In this document: piece after piece, positions 35,257 to 44,723 of the stretch
Position numbering within the stretch: position 1 is the first letter of the stretch
Layout of the letters: every line of letters begins with the position of its first letter
Source of the DNA: Comamonas thiooxydans
Lineage (GTDB): Bacteria; Pseudomonadota; Gammaproteobacteria; Burkholderiales; Burkholderiaceae_C
DNA length: 64,000 nucleotides
Reading direction: 5' to 3'
Assembly: GCF_002157685.2 (NCBI RefSeq)
Contig: NZ_AP026738.1
Location: forward strand, 5,146,001-5,210,000
Position numbers and translations under genes: made by a program
The notes under the pieces: generated by a model
Databases searched by the model: none
The model's input: the letters and a program-made list of their open reading frames with translations, nothing else
Told to the model about the DNA's origin: nothing

Positions 35257-36627
35257 ATGACCCAAGCCTTCCCTCTTTCCACCCTGGAGCAAGCATCGCA
35301 GCACCTGGGCTCCGGCCAGACCACCTCGGTGCAGCTGACCGAGCAGGCCCTGACCCGGGCCATGGCGGGGGAAGGCCCCAAGGTGTTCACGCGCGTCTTC
35401 CAGGGCTCGGCCCTGGCCGAAGCCCGCGCCAGCGACACGCTGCGCGCGGCGGGCCTGGCGCGCTCGCCCATCGAGGGGCTGCCTATCTCGGTCAAGGACC
35501 TGTTCGACATCGCGGGCTTCCCCACGCTGGGCGGCTCGCGCCTGTTGGCCGATGCGCCGCCCGCGCAGCGCACGGCCGAAGTGGTGCAGCGCCTGCGCCA
35601 GGCCGGCGCCGTCATCGTGGGCACGACCAACATGACGGAGTTCGCCTACTCGGGCCTGGGGATCAATCCGCACTACGGCACGCCGCGCAACCCCTGGCAG
35701 CGTGACGAGGACGGCGGCCGCATTCCGGGCGGCTCGTCCTCGGGCGCGGCCATCTCGGTCACCGATGGCATGGCCATGGCGGCCATCGGCTCGGACACGG
35801 GCGGCTCGGTGCGCATTCCCTCGGCGCTGTGCGGCCTCACGGGCTTCAAGCCCACGGCGCGCCGCGTGAGCATGGAAGGCGTGCTGCCGCTGTCGGCCAA
35901 CCTGGACTCCATCGGCCCGCTGGCATCCAGCGTGCGCTGCTGCGCCACGCTGGATGCCATTCTTTCGGGCGAGCCGCTGGGCGAGCTGCAGGCCGCGTCG
36001 CTGCAGGGCCTGCGCCTGCTGGCCCCCACCAACGTGGTGCTGGACGGCATGGACGCCACCGTGGCCGCCGCCTGGGAGCGCGCGCTGTCCCTGCTCTCGC
36101 AGGCCGGCGCGCAGATCACGCATGCCGTGGTCGCGCCCTTCGGAGAGCTGCCCGGCATCAATGCCAAGGGCGGCTTCACGGCCGCCGAGGCCTGGGCCTG
36201 GCATCGCCACCACATCGCCACACGCCTGTCCGAATACGACCCGCGCGTGGGCACACGCATCCTGCGCGGCAAGGACATCAGCGCGGCCGACTACATCGAC
36301 CTGCTGGCACGCCGCAAGCAGTGGATTGCCTCGGTCGGTGCCCAGATGGCCGACCACGACTTGCTGGTCATGCCCACCGTGCCCGTGGTCGCCCCCAAGA
36401 TCGCCAACCTCGCGGCCAGCGACGACGCCTACTTCGGCGCCAACGGCCTGATCCTGCGCAACCCCACGCTGATCAACTTCCTCGACGGCTGCGCCATCTC
36501 CCTGCCCTGCCATCGCGCAGGCGAAGCGCCCGTGGGCCTGAGCCTGGCGGGACTGGGCGGGCAGGACCAGCGCCTGCTGTCCGTGGCGCTGGCCGTGGAG
36601 CAGCTGCTGGCTTCGGCGCAGGGCTGA
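35257..36627 (+). CDS. Amidase (amidase-signature family)
   Basis: The 456-residue enzyme should hydrolyse an amide to acid and ammonia. The Ser-cisSer-Lys triad is visible: Lys in LPISVKDLFDIAG (near residue 78), the cis-Ser in PGGSSSGAAISV (near 157), and the nucleophilic Ser in GSDTGGSVRIPSALCGLTGFKPT (near 180). Its length is normal. An AGGA site precedes the ATG at 35257. Together with the MFS permease and the DUF2848 protein it forms a three-gene operon for an unidentified substrate. The convergent LysR gene is 20 bp away. Confidence 0.95.
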   Translation: MTQAFPLSTLEQASQHLGSGQTTSVQLTEQALTRAMAGEGPKVFTRVFQGSALAEARASDTLRAAGLARSPIEGLPISVKDLFDIAGFPTLGGSRLLADAPPAQRTAEVVQRLRQAGAVIVGTTNMTEFAYSGLGINPHYGTPRNPWQRDEDGGRIPGGSSSGAAISVTDGMAMAAIGSDTGGSVRIPSALCGLTGFKPTARRVSMEGVLPLSANLDSIGPLASSVRCCATLDAILSGEPLGELQAASLQGLRLLAPTNVVLDGMDATVAAAWERALSLLSQAGAQITHAVVAPFGELPGINAKGGFTAAEAWAWHRHHIATRLSEYDPRVGTRILRGKDISAADYIDLLARRKQWIASVGAQMADHDLLVMPTVPVVAPKIANLAASDDAYFGANGLILRNPTLINFLDGCAISLPCHRAGEAPVGLSLAGLGGQDQRLLSVALAVEQLLASAQG

Positions 36628-36647
36628 TCGCCGGGGCCCCGGACGGT

Positions 36648-37583
36648 CTAACCGCCCAGGCCGCTACCCGGCAGCCGCGCCACCGCCTGGCCGTGATTCA
36701 GCGCAAAGGCGGCGGCGGTCTCTTCGGCCGCGCGCGCCACCACTTCGGTCAAGGGGTTCTGGTGGTCATTGCGGTAGCAGGCCACAAGGGGCAGCGAGGG
36801 AAACTCGCGGTCCACGCGCAGCAGGCGCAGGCGTTGCTCGGCCAGCTCGCGCTGGATGATGGCCGGTGGCACGGCGGCCACGCCCAGGCCGTCGCAGACC
36901 ACGCGGATCATGGTGGCCACCGAGGCAATGCAGTTCAGGTGCACCGAGGCAATGCCCTCGGACGAGAACAGCTGCTCGACCACCGCATAGGGTTCCGAGC
37001 CGCGCGCAAAGCACATGATGGGAAAGGCAGCCAGCTCGGCCAGGCTCAGCGTCTCGTCGCCAATGCCCAGCTTGGGGCTGCCCACCCAGGCCATGGGAAA
37101 TTCACCCAACGACAAATGGCCCACGCCGGCCGCCGTCACGGGCTTGGCCTGCAGCGACAGGTCCAGCTGGCCCTTCACCAATTGCTCGGACATGTGCAGC
37201 GTGGTGTCGCAGGCAATCTCCACCTGCAGCCGCGGATAACGCTGCTGCAGCAGCGCGAGAAAGTCGGGGAACCAGCTGTGCACGATGGATTCGATGGCGC
37301 CGATGCGGATCACGCCCGCATAGGCCTGCTTGTCCAGCATGTCCTCGCGCATCTCGCGCATCAGCCTGAGCATGCGCTCGGCATGCACCAGGGCCTTGGC
37401 GCCGTCGGCCGTGAGCGTGACCTCGCGCACGCCGCGGTCGAACAGGCGCACGCCGAACTCCTGCTCCAGCGTGGCGATGCGGCTGGAGACGGCAGCCTGT
37501 GTGGTGAACAGCCGCTCGGCCGTCATGCGGAAGTTGCGCAGCTCGGCCAGCAGCACAAAGGTTTCCAGAAACCGTAGATTCAT
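36648..37583 (-). CDS. LysR-family transcriptional regulator
   Basis: The 311-residue protein has an N-terminal winged HTH (about 1-60: [40 protein letters not shown]) and a two-lobe periplasmic-binding-like effector domain. It converges on the amidase gene, 20 bp apart, and diverges from cysK, 156 bp apart. LysR regulators are often next to their targets, so either the amidase operon or cysK could be controlled. The N-terminal wording resembles regulators of catabolic genes, but the effector is unknown. Confidence 0.92.
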   Translation of the reverse strand: MNLRFLETFVLLAELRNFRMTAERLFTTQAAVSSRIATLEQEFGVRLFDRGVREVTLTADGAKALVHAERMLRLMREMREDMLDKQAYAGVIRIGAIESIVHSWFPDFLALLQQRYPRLQVEIACDTTLHMSEQLVKGQLDLSLQAKPVTAAGVGHLSLGEFPMAWVGSPKLGIGDETLSLAELAAFPIMCFARGSEPYAVVEQLFSSEGIASVHLNCIASVATMIRVVCDGLGVAAVPPAIIQRELAEQRLRLLRVDREFPSLPLVACYRNDHQNPLTEVVARAAEETAAAFALNHGQAVARLPGSGLGG

Positions 37584-37676
37584 GGGCCGATGTTAATCAT
37601 CGCCTGCGGCCTTGCCCACTTTTCGGGTCATATCGATATAGCCCATTCGCAGAACGCTTGCGTGCACAATGCTCTG

Positions 37677-37690
37677 TGTCTGCGCAGACA
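37677..37690. promoter_or_regulatory. Perfect 14-bp palindrome upstream of cysK
   Basis: TGTCTGCGCAGACA is a perfect palindrome 49 bp before the cysK start, in the LysR-cysK divergent gap. A second palindrome ATATCGATAT lies at 37630-37639. Either could be a regulator site; no known consensus is matched. Confidence 0.35.
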
Positions 37691-37739
37691 GCCTGCGCTG
37701 CGATCCACTGTCCCACCATCCCTTATTCGCGGAGGTCCG

Positions 37740-38660
37740 ATGAGAGCTGACAACATTCTGCAAACGATTGGCGACACGCCCGTCATTCACATCAACCGTC
37801 TGTTCGGAAGCAATACCAACGTCTGGATCAAGTCCGAGCGCAGCAACCCCGGCGGCTCCATCAAGGATCGTATTGCCCTGTCCATGGTGGAAGACGCCGA
37901 GAAGTCCGGCGCGCTCAAACCCGGCGGCACCATCATCGAGCCCACCAGCGGCAACACTGGCGTGGGCCTGGCCCTGGTCGCGGCTGTCAAGGGCTACAAG
38001 CTGATCCTGGTCATGCCCGAGAGCATGAGCATCGAGCGCCGCCGCCTGATGCTGGCCTATGGCGCATCGTTCGATCTGACTCCCAAGGAAAAAGGCATGA
38101 AGGGTGCCATCGCCCGCGCCCAGGAACTGGCTGCCCAGACGCCCGGAGCCTGGATTCCCCAGCAATTCGAGAACCCCGCCAACGTGGCCGTGCATGAGGC
38201 CACCACGGCCCAGGAAATCCTGCGCGACTTCCCCGACGGCATCGACGCCTTCATCACCGGCGTGGGCACAGGCGGTCACCTGTCCGGCGTGGCCAAGGTG
38301 CTCAAGGCCAAGTTCCCCAACCTCAAGGTCTATGCGGTGGAGCCTTCGGCATCGCCCGTGATCTCGGGCGGTCAGCCCGCACCCCACCCGATCCAGGGTA
38401 TTGGCGCCGGCTTTGTGCCCAAGAATCTGGACGTCAGCCTCCTCGACGGCGTGATTCAGGTGGAGGCCGAGCCCGCACGCGAATACGCGCGCCGCGCCGC
38501 TCGCGAGGAAGGCCTGCTGGTCGGCATCTCCTCGGGCGCCACGCTGGCCGCCATTGCCCAGAAGCTGCCCGAGTTGCCGCCCAGTGCCAGGGTGCTGGGC
38601 TTTGCCTACGACACGGGCGAGCGCTACCTGTCGGTGGAAGGCTTCCTGCCCAACGCCTGA
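37740..38660 (+). CDS. cysK: Cysteine synthase A (O-acetylserine sulfhydrylase)
   Basis: CysK makes L-cysteine from O-acetylserine and sulfide with pyridoxal phosphate. The 306-residue protein has the PLP lysine in [12 protein letters not shown] (near residue 42), the substrate loop [11 protein letters not shown], the phosphate loop [11 protein letters not shown], and the C-terminal DTGERYLS. The ATG at 37740 follows GGAGG by 4 bp; upstream in-frame codons give no homology. A strong terminator follows, so the gene is probably monocistronic. Some cysK/cysM paralogues prefer thiosulfate or other acceptors, so subtype is likely but not certain. Confidence 0.95.
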   Translation: MRADNILQTIGDTPVIHINRLFGSNTNVWIKSERSNPGGSIKDRIALSMVEDAEKSGALKPGGTIIEPTSGNTGVGLALVAAVKGYKLILVMPESMSIERRRLMLAYGASFDLTPKEKGMKGAIARAQELAAQTPGAWIPQQFENPANVAVHEATTAQEILRDFPDGIDAFITGVGTGGHLSGVAKVLKAKFPNLKVYAVEPSASPVISGGQPAPHPIQGIGAGFVPKNLDVSLLDGVIQVEAEPAREYARRAAREEGLLVGISSGATLAAIAQKLPELPPSARVLGFAYDTGERYLSVEGFLPNA

Positions 38661-38683
38661 TCGCGCCGCGCGCCTTCCTGCCA

Positions 38684-38707
38684 CGCCGCACCAGATGCGG
38701 CGTTTTT
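38684..38707 (+). terminator. Rho-independent terminator of cysK
   Basis: A 7-bp perfect stem CGCCGCA / TGCGGCG with a 5-nt loop is followed by TTTTT. It lies 24 bp after the cysK stop. Confidence 0.9.
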
Positions 38708-38876
38708 CATGCCCGTCGCGCACCTTGCGCATAGCCCGAGTTCGCCGCACAGTCATCGGCTTGTGCCAATGGCCCATGGGACAAGCGGTCATCGAGTCCG
38801 CTTGACACCAATTCAGGGCACTCCCCTACCATGGGGACAAGATATGCCACAAGCATGACACGGGAGTATTTCCATC

Positions 38877-40721
38877 TTGTTCCGATTTTTTGAAAAACAG
38901 GTAGCCCCTTATCCCGGCCAGGAGCCCAAAGTTCCGCCCAAGGGATTCTTTGCCTTTGTCTGGGCCTGTACCCAGGGCATGCGCGGCTGGATTGGCCTGA
39001 TGACCCTGACCTCGGCCCTGCTGGCCGCCTACGAAGCGGTGCTGTTCGCCATCATGGGCCGCGTGGTGGACTGGCTGGGCACGGTCTCGCCCGCCAACTT
39101 CTGGGCCGAACAACAGGCCACGGTGCTGGGCATTGCCGCCATCCTGCTGGGCAGCGTGGCGCTGCTGGCCCTGCACACCACCGTGATGCACCAGGTGCTG
39201 GCCATCAACTTCCCCATGCGGCTGCGCTGGGTGTTCCACAAGCTGATGCTGGGCCAGAGCATGTCCTTTTATGCGGACGAGTTTGCCGGCCGCATCACCA
39301 CCAAGATCATGCAGACCGCGCTGTCGGTGCGGGAAGTGGTGTTCATGGTGGTGGACGTGTTTGTGGGCGTGGGCGTCTACATGATCGGCATTCTGATCCT
39401 GGCCGCCAGCTTCGAGTGGCGGCTGATGATTCCGTTTGCGCTGTGGTTCATCGCCTATGCCGCTGCCTGCTTCTATTTCGTGCCGCGCCTGGGCCAGATC
39501 GGCAAGGAACAGGCCGATGCGCGCTCCATGATGACGGGCCGCGTCACCGATGCCTATACCAATATCGCCACCGTCAAGCTGTTCGCCCACACGCGCCGCG
39601 AAGCCGAATATGCGCGCAATGCCATGGAAGCCTTCAAGGCCACGGGCTATGCGCAGATGCGTCTGGTCAGCCTGTTCGAGATCACCAACCACCTGATGAT
39701 TGCCCTGCTGCTGCTGGGCAGCGGCGGCACGGCGCTCTATCTGTGGACGCAGGCTCAGGCCTCCGCCGGCGTGGTGGCGGCCGTGATTGCCATGGCGCTG
39801 CGCCTGATGGGTTACTCGCACTGGGTGATGTGGCAGATGACGGGCCTGTTCGAGAACGTGGGCACCATCCAGGACGGTATCACCACGCTGACCAAGCCTC
39901 GTACCATCGTCGATGCACCCGACGCCAAGCCGCTGCAGGTCACGCGAGGAGCGATTGCCTTCGAAGATGTGAGCTTTGGCTACAAGGAGGGCGGCAAAAA
40001 GGTGCTGGACCACCTGAACCTGCACATCCGTCCCGGCGAGCGCATCGGCCTGATCGGCCGTTCGGGCGCGGGCAAGTCCACGCTGGTCAATCTGCTGCTG
40101 CGCTTTCATGAGCCGCAAAGCGGCCGCATCACCATCGACGGCCAGGACATTCGCAGCGTGACGCAGGACAGCCTGCGCAGCGCCATCGGCATGGTGACCC
40201 AGGACACCTCGCTGCTGCACCGCTCCATGCGCGACAACATCCTCTATGGCCGCCCCGACGCCAGCGAAGCCGAGATGCAGGCTGCCGCCGACAAGGCCGA
40301 GGCTTCGGACTTCATCGCCACGCTGACCGACCTCAAGGGCCGCAGCGGCTATGACGCCCAGGTCGGCGAGCGCGGCATCAAGCTCTCGGGCGGCCAGCGC
40401 CAGCGCGTGGCAATTGCACGCGTGATGCTCAAGGACGCGCCCATCTTGCTGCTCGACGAAGCCACCAGCGCGCTGGACAGCGAGGTGGAAGCCGCCATCC
40501 AGGAAAGCCTGGATTCGCTGATGGACGGCAAGACCGTGATCGCCATTGCCCACCGCCTCTCCACCATCGCGGCCATGGATCGCCTGATCGTGATGAACGA
40601 AGGCCATATCGTGGAGGAAGGCACGCACCAGCAACTGCTGCAGCGCGGCGGCATCTACGCAAAGCTCTGGGCGCACCAGAGCGGCGGCTTCCTCGCCGAC
40701 CAGGATGAGGCCGTGCAATAA
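38877..40721 (+). CDS. ABC transporter, fused permease/ATPase exporter
   Basis: This 614-residue half-transporter has an N-terminal six-helix membrane domain (about 25-340) and a nucleotide-binding domain (about 360-600). The latter has Walker A GRSGAGKST, signature LSGGQRQRVAIARV, Walker B ILLLDEATSALD and switch His in AHRLST, so it is an active ATPase of the lipid/drug exporter type. The start is an unusual TTG at 38877, ten bases after GGGAG; it gives FRFFEKQVAPYP, the usual opening of this group, and no ATG is available nearby. The substrate is unknown. No partner gene is adjacent. Confidence 0.93.
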   Translation: MFRFFEKQVAPYPGQEPKVPPKGFFAFVWACTQGMRGWIGLMTLTSALLAAYEAVLFAIMGRVVDWLGTVSPANFWAEQQATVLGIAAILLGSVALLALHTTVMHQVLAINFPMRLRWVFHKLMLGQSMSFYADEFAGRITTKIMQTALSVREVVFMVVDVFVGVGVYMIGILILAASFEWRLMIPFALWFIAYAAACFYFVPRLGQIGKEQADARSMMTGRVTDAYTNIATVKLFAHTRREAEYARNAMEAFKATGYAQMRLVSLFEITNHLMIALLLLGSGGTALYLWTQAQASAGVVAAVIAMALRLMGYSHWVMWQMTGLFENVGTIQDGITTLTKPRTIVDAPDAKPLQVTRGAIAFEDVSFGYKEGGKKVLDHLNLHIRPGERIGLIGRSGAGKSTLVNLLLRFHEPQSGRITIDGQDIRSVTQDSLRSAIGMVTQDTSLLHRSMRDNILYGRPDASEAEMQAAADKAEASDFIATLTDLKGRSGYDAQVGERGIKLSGGQRQRVAIARVMLKDAPILLLDEATSALDSEVEAAIQESLDSLMDGKTVIAIAHRLSTIAAMDRLIVMNEGHIVEEGTHQQLLQRGGIYAKLWAHQSGGFLADQDEAVQ

Positions 40722-40948
40722 GCCGACGAGCCGGTCTGCCTGCTACATTGGATACGGCAGCGCAGCCGGCTTGATGCCCGGGTCTCCTCATTGGCGGGCG
40801 CGGCAAGGTGGCCAGCAAAACCTGGCCGGTGCATTCCAAAGAAGCCGCCGTCCGGCGGCCGCCAATTGCATGCACCAAGGATGAAGTCTTGTGAAGCGAA
40901 GCCAGGCAATGAGGCGCTGATAATGCGATGCAGCAAGAGGTCCACGCA

Positions 40949-42190
40949 ATGAGCACCACCTACGGCAAACTGAAACCCATCGATTACGCACAGGCCTCAA
41001 TGACTTTTGCTCTCAAAGATGGCTCGATATCCGGAGTTCAGAACCCAGAGACAACAGAGCTGATCAGTGCGGAGCGCTTCAGCGAATTCATCAATCACCT
41101 CTACGATGCTGCTTCTTTGCCGGAGGCCTGGGTTCCCTGCCTGGAGGTGATTCGTACGCATATGCGCAGCAATTTTGCAGTGCTGATCATCCGCCAGACC
41201 GAGGGAGACAATATCGGTTTGACGATCACCGCATCCGGAGGGCTCAAGGGCTTGCTTACGCACGACGTCTACAGCGAGCACAGTCCATTCCTTGGCATGC
41301 CCAAGGAGCAATTCAAGACCATTCCCGACCTGATGTCCGAAAGCGAATGGCGCAGCAGCGTCTATTACAAGGACTGGTGCCGTGTGCACAATATTTTCCA
41401 TGTGATGGCCGCAGATATCGTGACCAAGGATGGCAGTGTCTACGGCCTGCGGATCACGCGCCCCGAGTCGGAACCCGCCTTCAGCCAGCGGGATCTGGAT
41501 CTGGGCCGCATGCTCATGCCGCATATCCGCCGTGCGCTGAACATGCATCTGGCGCTGCACCATGATCGTCAGGTCATGTCGCTGTACAGCACCGTCACGG
41601 CGCGCTTGATGGTGGGTGTCGTCATCCTGGACCAGAATGGCCGATTGCTGGAAAGCAACCCTGCGGCCAAAGGCATTCTCGATGCTCAGGATGGCATCCG
41701 GATCTCTGGAGGCATGCTGGAGGCTGAATATGCAAGCGACAACCGAAAGCTCCAGCGCTTGGTCAAGGATGCCTTGCTGTCATCCCAGGCATCGACGTCC
41801 GTCATGACCGAAGGTATCTCGATTGCCCGTCCTTCGGGTCAGCTCAACTGGGGGCTTGTGGTCCAGAGCATTTCCTCAGGTGACAACGCAGAGGCCAAGA
41901 GCCGTCCCTGCGTAGCCGTGTTCATGCGCAACACGGATGGCAAAGCCGATCCATCCACACATCTGGCCCAGCAGCTGTTTCAGCTCACGTCTTCGGAGAC
42001 CTCGCTGGTGATACAGCTGACCCATGGTTTGACGCTGGAGGAGGCAGCCAAAGCGCTGGGCATTCGCCTCAATACCGCAAGAGCTCACCTGCGCTCCATC
42101 TTCTCCAAGACCGGCGCACGCCGTCAGAGCGAGCTGGTACGCTTCTTTCTCAATAGCGCGGCCTGGCTGGGAAGCAAGAGCGACTCCTAA
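40949..42190 (+). CDS. LuxR-type HTH transcriptional regulator
   Basis: The 413-residue protein has a C-terminal LuxR-type helix-turn-helix (about 340-400: LTSSETSLVIQLTHGLTLEEAAKALGIRLNTARAHLRSIFSKTGARRQSELVR). The N-terminal and middle regions look like PAS/GAF-type sensing domains (about 45-300; NGRLLESNPAAKGIL is PAS-like). There is no receiver domain. AGAGG precedes the ATG at 40949 by 8 bp; an ATG at 40928 is an alternative. Lines I counted are about 52-60% GC, below most neighbours, which may point to a separate origin. TeiR of Comamonas testosteroni is a LuxR regulator of a similar size; identity was not established. Confidence 0.88.
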   Translation: MSTTYGKLKPIDYAQASMTFALKDGSISGVQNPETTELISAERFSEFINHLYDAASLPEAWVPCLEVIRTHMRSNFAVLIIRQTEGDNIGLTITASGGLKGLLTHDVYSEHSPFLGMPKEQFKTIPDLMSESEWRSSVYYKDWCRVHNIFHVMAADIVTKDGSVYGLRITRPESEPAFSQRDLDLGRMLMPHIRRALNMHLALHHDRQVMSLYSTVTARLMVGVVILDQNGRLLESNPAAKGILDAQDGIRISGGMLEAEYASDNRKLQRLVKDALLSSQASTSVMTEGISIARPSGQLNWGLVVQSISSGDNAEAKSRPCVAVFMRNTDGKADPSTHLAQQLFQLTSSETSLVIQLTHGLTLEEAAKALGIRLNTARAHLRSIFSKTGARRQSELVRFFLNSAAWLGSKSDS

Positions 42191-42279
42191 CCCTTGCTTG
42201 GGCGATAGCCGAGCTCCAAGCCTCTAGTTGCAACGTCCAGATATCACCCTCCTGGAACAGCAATGAAAACAGGTGATCA

Positions 42280-43224
42280 TCAGCTTTGGGGCGACCGCCA
42301 GGGAGCCGCCGCAAAGGCCCCCGTCACCCATTGCTTGAACGCCTTCATGGCTCCCGTGTTGTACTGTCCCGAAGGTCGTAGCAGGTAGATGCCCCCGGTA
42401 TCTCCCAACGTCCATTGCGGCAATATGCGGACCAGCTCTCCAGCATGGATGGAGGGCATGAGGTGCCAGTCACTGCCGGCGATGATGCCCACACCTTTGA
42501 TTGCCGCATGAAGCAAAGCTTCGTTGTCGTTGCTGAGAATGGAGCCGCTGACGCGCACCGATTCGGCGGTCTTCGCTGCCCGCTTTCCTGCCGACTGAAC
42601 CAGTCGCCATTGCGGAAAGTCCAGCAGGCCGGTGTAGCCCAGGCAGTTGTGACGGGCAAGATCCGCAGGCCTGTTTGGCGCTTCATGGCGCTCAAGATAG
42701 CTGGATGATGCACACAGAAGGCGATACTGATCACATAGCCGCGTGGCAACCAGCCGGCTGTCCGCCAGGTTGCCGATACGTATGGCGGCGTCAAAACGCT
42801 CTCCCACAATGTCCACGATGCGCTCGCTGTACTCCACTTCGAGCGCTACCTCCGGGTAGGCCAGGGAAAAATCCGCCAGCATGGGGCTGATCCACCGCCG
42901 CCCCATCGTCGCGGGCATGGACAAGCGCAGGCGCCCCCGTATTTCCTGCGCTCCCTGCGCCGCTTCCTGCTCTGCATCCCGAATCAGATGGGCAGCCTGG
43001 CGCAGCTTTTCGACAAGCCGCCAGCCCTCGTTGGTGAAATGCAGCTGGCGCGTGGTGCGCTCCACCAGGCGCACGCCCAGTCTTCGCTCGAGAGCCTGCA
43101 TGCGCTTGGAGAGCACCGAAGGGTGACGCGCCAGCAGTCGTCCCGCAGCGGCAAACGAACCCTGGTCTGCCAGTGCGACCAGCGTGGCGAGCTCATCCGT
43201 GTGCTGGCTGTCGAATATCTCCAT
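42280..43224 (-). CDS. LysR-family transcriptional regulator
   Basis: This 314-residue LysR protein has the N-terminal HTH (LATLVALADQGSFAAAGRLLARHPSVLSKRMQALERRLGVRLVERTTR) and an effector-binding domain. It follows the quinone oxidoreductase gene by 15 bp on the same strand and is likely co-transcribed with it. It may control that operon through the dyad at 44281-44301. The dyad has 7-bp arms and a 7-bp centre and is well placed for such control. Effector not identifiable. Confidence 0.93.
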   Translation of the reverse strand: MEIFDSQHTDELATLVALADQGSFAAAGRLLARHPSVLSKRMQALERRLGVRLVERTTRQLHFTNEGWRLVEKLRQAAHLIRDAEQEAAQGAQEIRGRLRLSMPATMGRRWISPMLADFSLAYPEVALEVEYSERIVDIVGERFDAAIRIGNLADSRLVATRLCDQYRLLCASSSYLERHEAPNRPADLARHNCLGYTGLLDFPQWRLVQSAGKRAAKTAESVRVSGSILSNDNEALLHAAIKGVGIIAGSDWHLMPSIHAGELVRILPQWTLGDTGGIYLLRPSGQYNTGAMKAFKQWVTGAFAAAPWRSPQS

Positions 43225-43239
43225 GGTGTCTATAGCGAT

Positions 43240-44214
43240 TCAGGGGGTGAGGATGATCGAACCTTGCGAGCGTCCTCGCTCCAGGTCTGCGTGCGCCAGG
43301 GCTGCGTCCTTGAGCGCGTAGCTTTTCCATATGCGAGGCGTGAGTATGCCGCCTGCGATGGCATCCAGCACGTCCTGCACACGGCTCTGATACTCCTCTA
43401 TCGTGGCCGTATGCGCGGCCAGAGACGGACGGGTCAGAAACAGCGAGCCCTTGGCATTGAGCACGCCTACCTCGACGGCGGGCGGCAGGCCCGATGTGGC
43501 ACCAAACGACACCATCAGCCCTCTGGGTCGCAGACAGTCCAGCGAAGCGAAGAAAGTGTCTTTTCCAATGGAGTCGTAGACCACATCCACCTTTCGTCCC
43601 TGCGTGGCCTGCATCACCTGGGATGCCAGTGTCTGCGCATCAAAGACAAACACCTGGTCGCAGCCTGCCGCCTTGGCACGTTCCACGCTGGCGGGCTTGG
43701 AGACGACGCCCAGAACCTGGGCGCCCAGATGCTTGGCCCACGCGCACATCAGTTGTCCGAGAGCCCCGGCAGCGCCATAAATCAGGACGCGGCTGTCTTG
43801 ACTCACCTGGCCGGTGGTCTTGAGCAGGTACTGAGCCGTGATGCCCTTGAACAGGACCGACGCCGCGGCATCATCCGCGAGACTGTCCGGAAGCCTGATC
43901 AGACGATCAGCGGGGAACAAGCGCGCACTGGCATACGCGCCCAGCGGCCCGGTTGCGTAGCCTACACGGTCCCCTGACCTCAAGCCCGACACTCCCGAGC
44001 CCACGGCTGCCACTATTCCAGCGCCCTCCAGACCCAGTCCCGAAGGCAATGCAATCGGGACCAGCCCCTTGCGCTGATTGACATCCAGAGGATTGACACC
44101 GATGGCGGTCTGCTCGAGCAGAACTTCGCCCGGCCCTGGTGACGGCAGATCCAGCTCTTCAAGCTGCATCACTTCGGGCGCACCTGAGCTGTAGATTCGA
44201 ATGGCGACAGCCAT
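43240..44214 (-). CDS. Quinone oxidoreductase-like zinc-free medium-chain dehydrogenase
   Basis: The 324-residue protein is an MDR-superfamily NADPH:quinone oxidoreductase (QOR). It has the GroES-like N-terminal half with GLEGAGIVAAVGSGV and the NADPH-binding motif YGAAGALGQLMCAWAKHLGAQVLG (about 150-175). It lacks the cysteine cluster of the structural zinc site, as in QOR. Such enzymes reduce quinones or enones. It is the first gene of a two-gene unit with the LysR gene. The upstream gap of 241 bp carries a perfect 21-bp dyad. Confidence 0.9.
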   Translation of the reverse strand: MAVAIRIYSSGAPEVMQLEELDLPSPGPGEVLLEQTAIGVNPLDVNQRKGLVPIALPSGLGLEGAGIVAAVGSGVSGLRSGDRVGYATGPLGAYASARLFPADRLIRLPDSLADDAAASVLFKGITAQYLLKTTGQVSQDSRVLIYGAAGALGQLMCAWAKHLGAQVLGVVSKPASVERAKAAGCDQVFVFDAQTLASQVMQATQGRKVDVVYDSIGKDTFFASLDCLRPRGLMVSFGATSGLPPAVEVGVLNAKGSLFLTRPSLAAHTATIEEYQSRVQDVLDAIAGGILTPRIWKSYALKDAALAHADLERGRSQGSIILTP

Positions 44215-44280
44215 GGCTTTTCCTTGGGAATGATGAAGAAGCCATCGTATTCATGCCATCTGCGTGCATCAACATGAGCT

Positions 44281-44301
44281 CATGCACATAATAAGTGCAT
44301 G
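44281..44301. promoter_or_regulatory. 21-bp perfect dyad upstream of the quinone oxidoreductase gene
   Basis: CATGCAC, a 7-bp centre ATAATAA and GTGCATG form a perfect inverted repeat 67-87 bp before the oxidoreductase start. An overlapping palindrome ATGAGCTCAT is at 44274-44283. This is a good operator candidate for the neighbouring LysR or another dimeric regulator. Confidence 0.55.
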
Positions 44302-44455
44302 TGGTGCAGCAATCTCTGCATGGCGCCCCGTGCTTGGCCGAAGCCATGAAGCGGACTGCCACTGTCACACCGCCAGTTGCGAGACAAGGTAGCCAGTCAG
44401 CTGAAGAAGAATCAGACGCTTGAAGCGAAAGAAGATTTACAAGGAAGCTTGATCA

Positions 44456-44722
44456 ATGAGCATAGAACTCCCCAAACATGCGCAGCAGCAGGCCATTGCC
44501 TCCATAGAACGCTATTTCCGTGAAAACATGGACGAACCCATAGGCAATATGCAATCCGGTGCCCTGCTGAATTTCTTTCTCGCGGAAATAGGCCCCAGCA
44601 TCTACAACCGTGCCGTGGCCGATGTGCAGGAAAACCTGCAGGCCCGGCTGCAGGAGCTGGACTATGAAGTCGGCAAGGAAGAATTCAGCTACTGGACGGC
44701 CAAGCGCGCTGGCAGGCGCTGA
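44456..44722 (+). CDS. DUF2164 family protein
   Basis: The 88-residue protein fits DUF2164: a helix-rich small protein with AIASIERYFRENMDEPIGNMQSGALLNFFLAEIGPSIYNRAVADVQ as its conserved core. No enzyme motif or membrane segment is seen. AAGGAAG lies 10 bp before the ATG. It is followed by a small hypothetical gene (1 bp gap) and then sbcD, so it may be part of the same transcript. Function is unknown. Confidence 0.9.
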   Translation: MSIELPKHAQQQAIASIERYFRENMDEPIGNMQSGALLNFFLAEIGPSIYNRAVADVQENLQARLQELDYEVGKEEFSYWTAKRAGRR

Positions 44723-44723
44723 G

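Noticed and set aside
36631..36642. Palindrome CCGGGGCCCCGG between amidase and LysR as a terminator
   Set aside because: No loop and no T tract; simple GC-rich palindromes are expected by chance here.
40844..40859. Hairpin GCCGCC-GTCC-GGCGGC downstream of the ABC transporter as a terminator
   Set aside because: No following T run.
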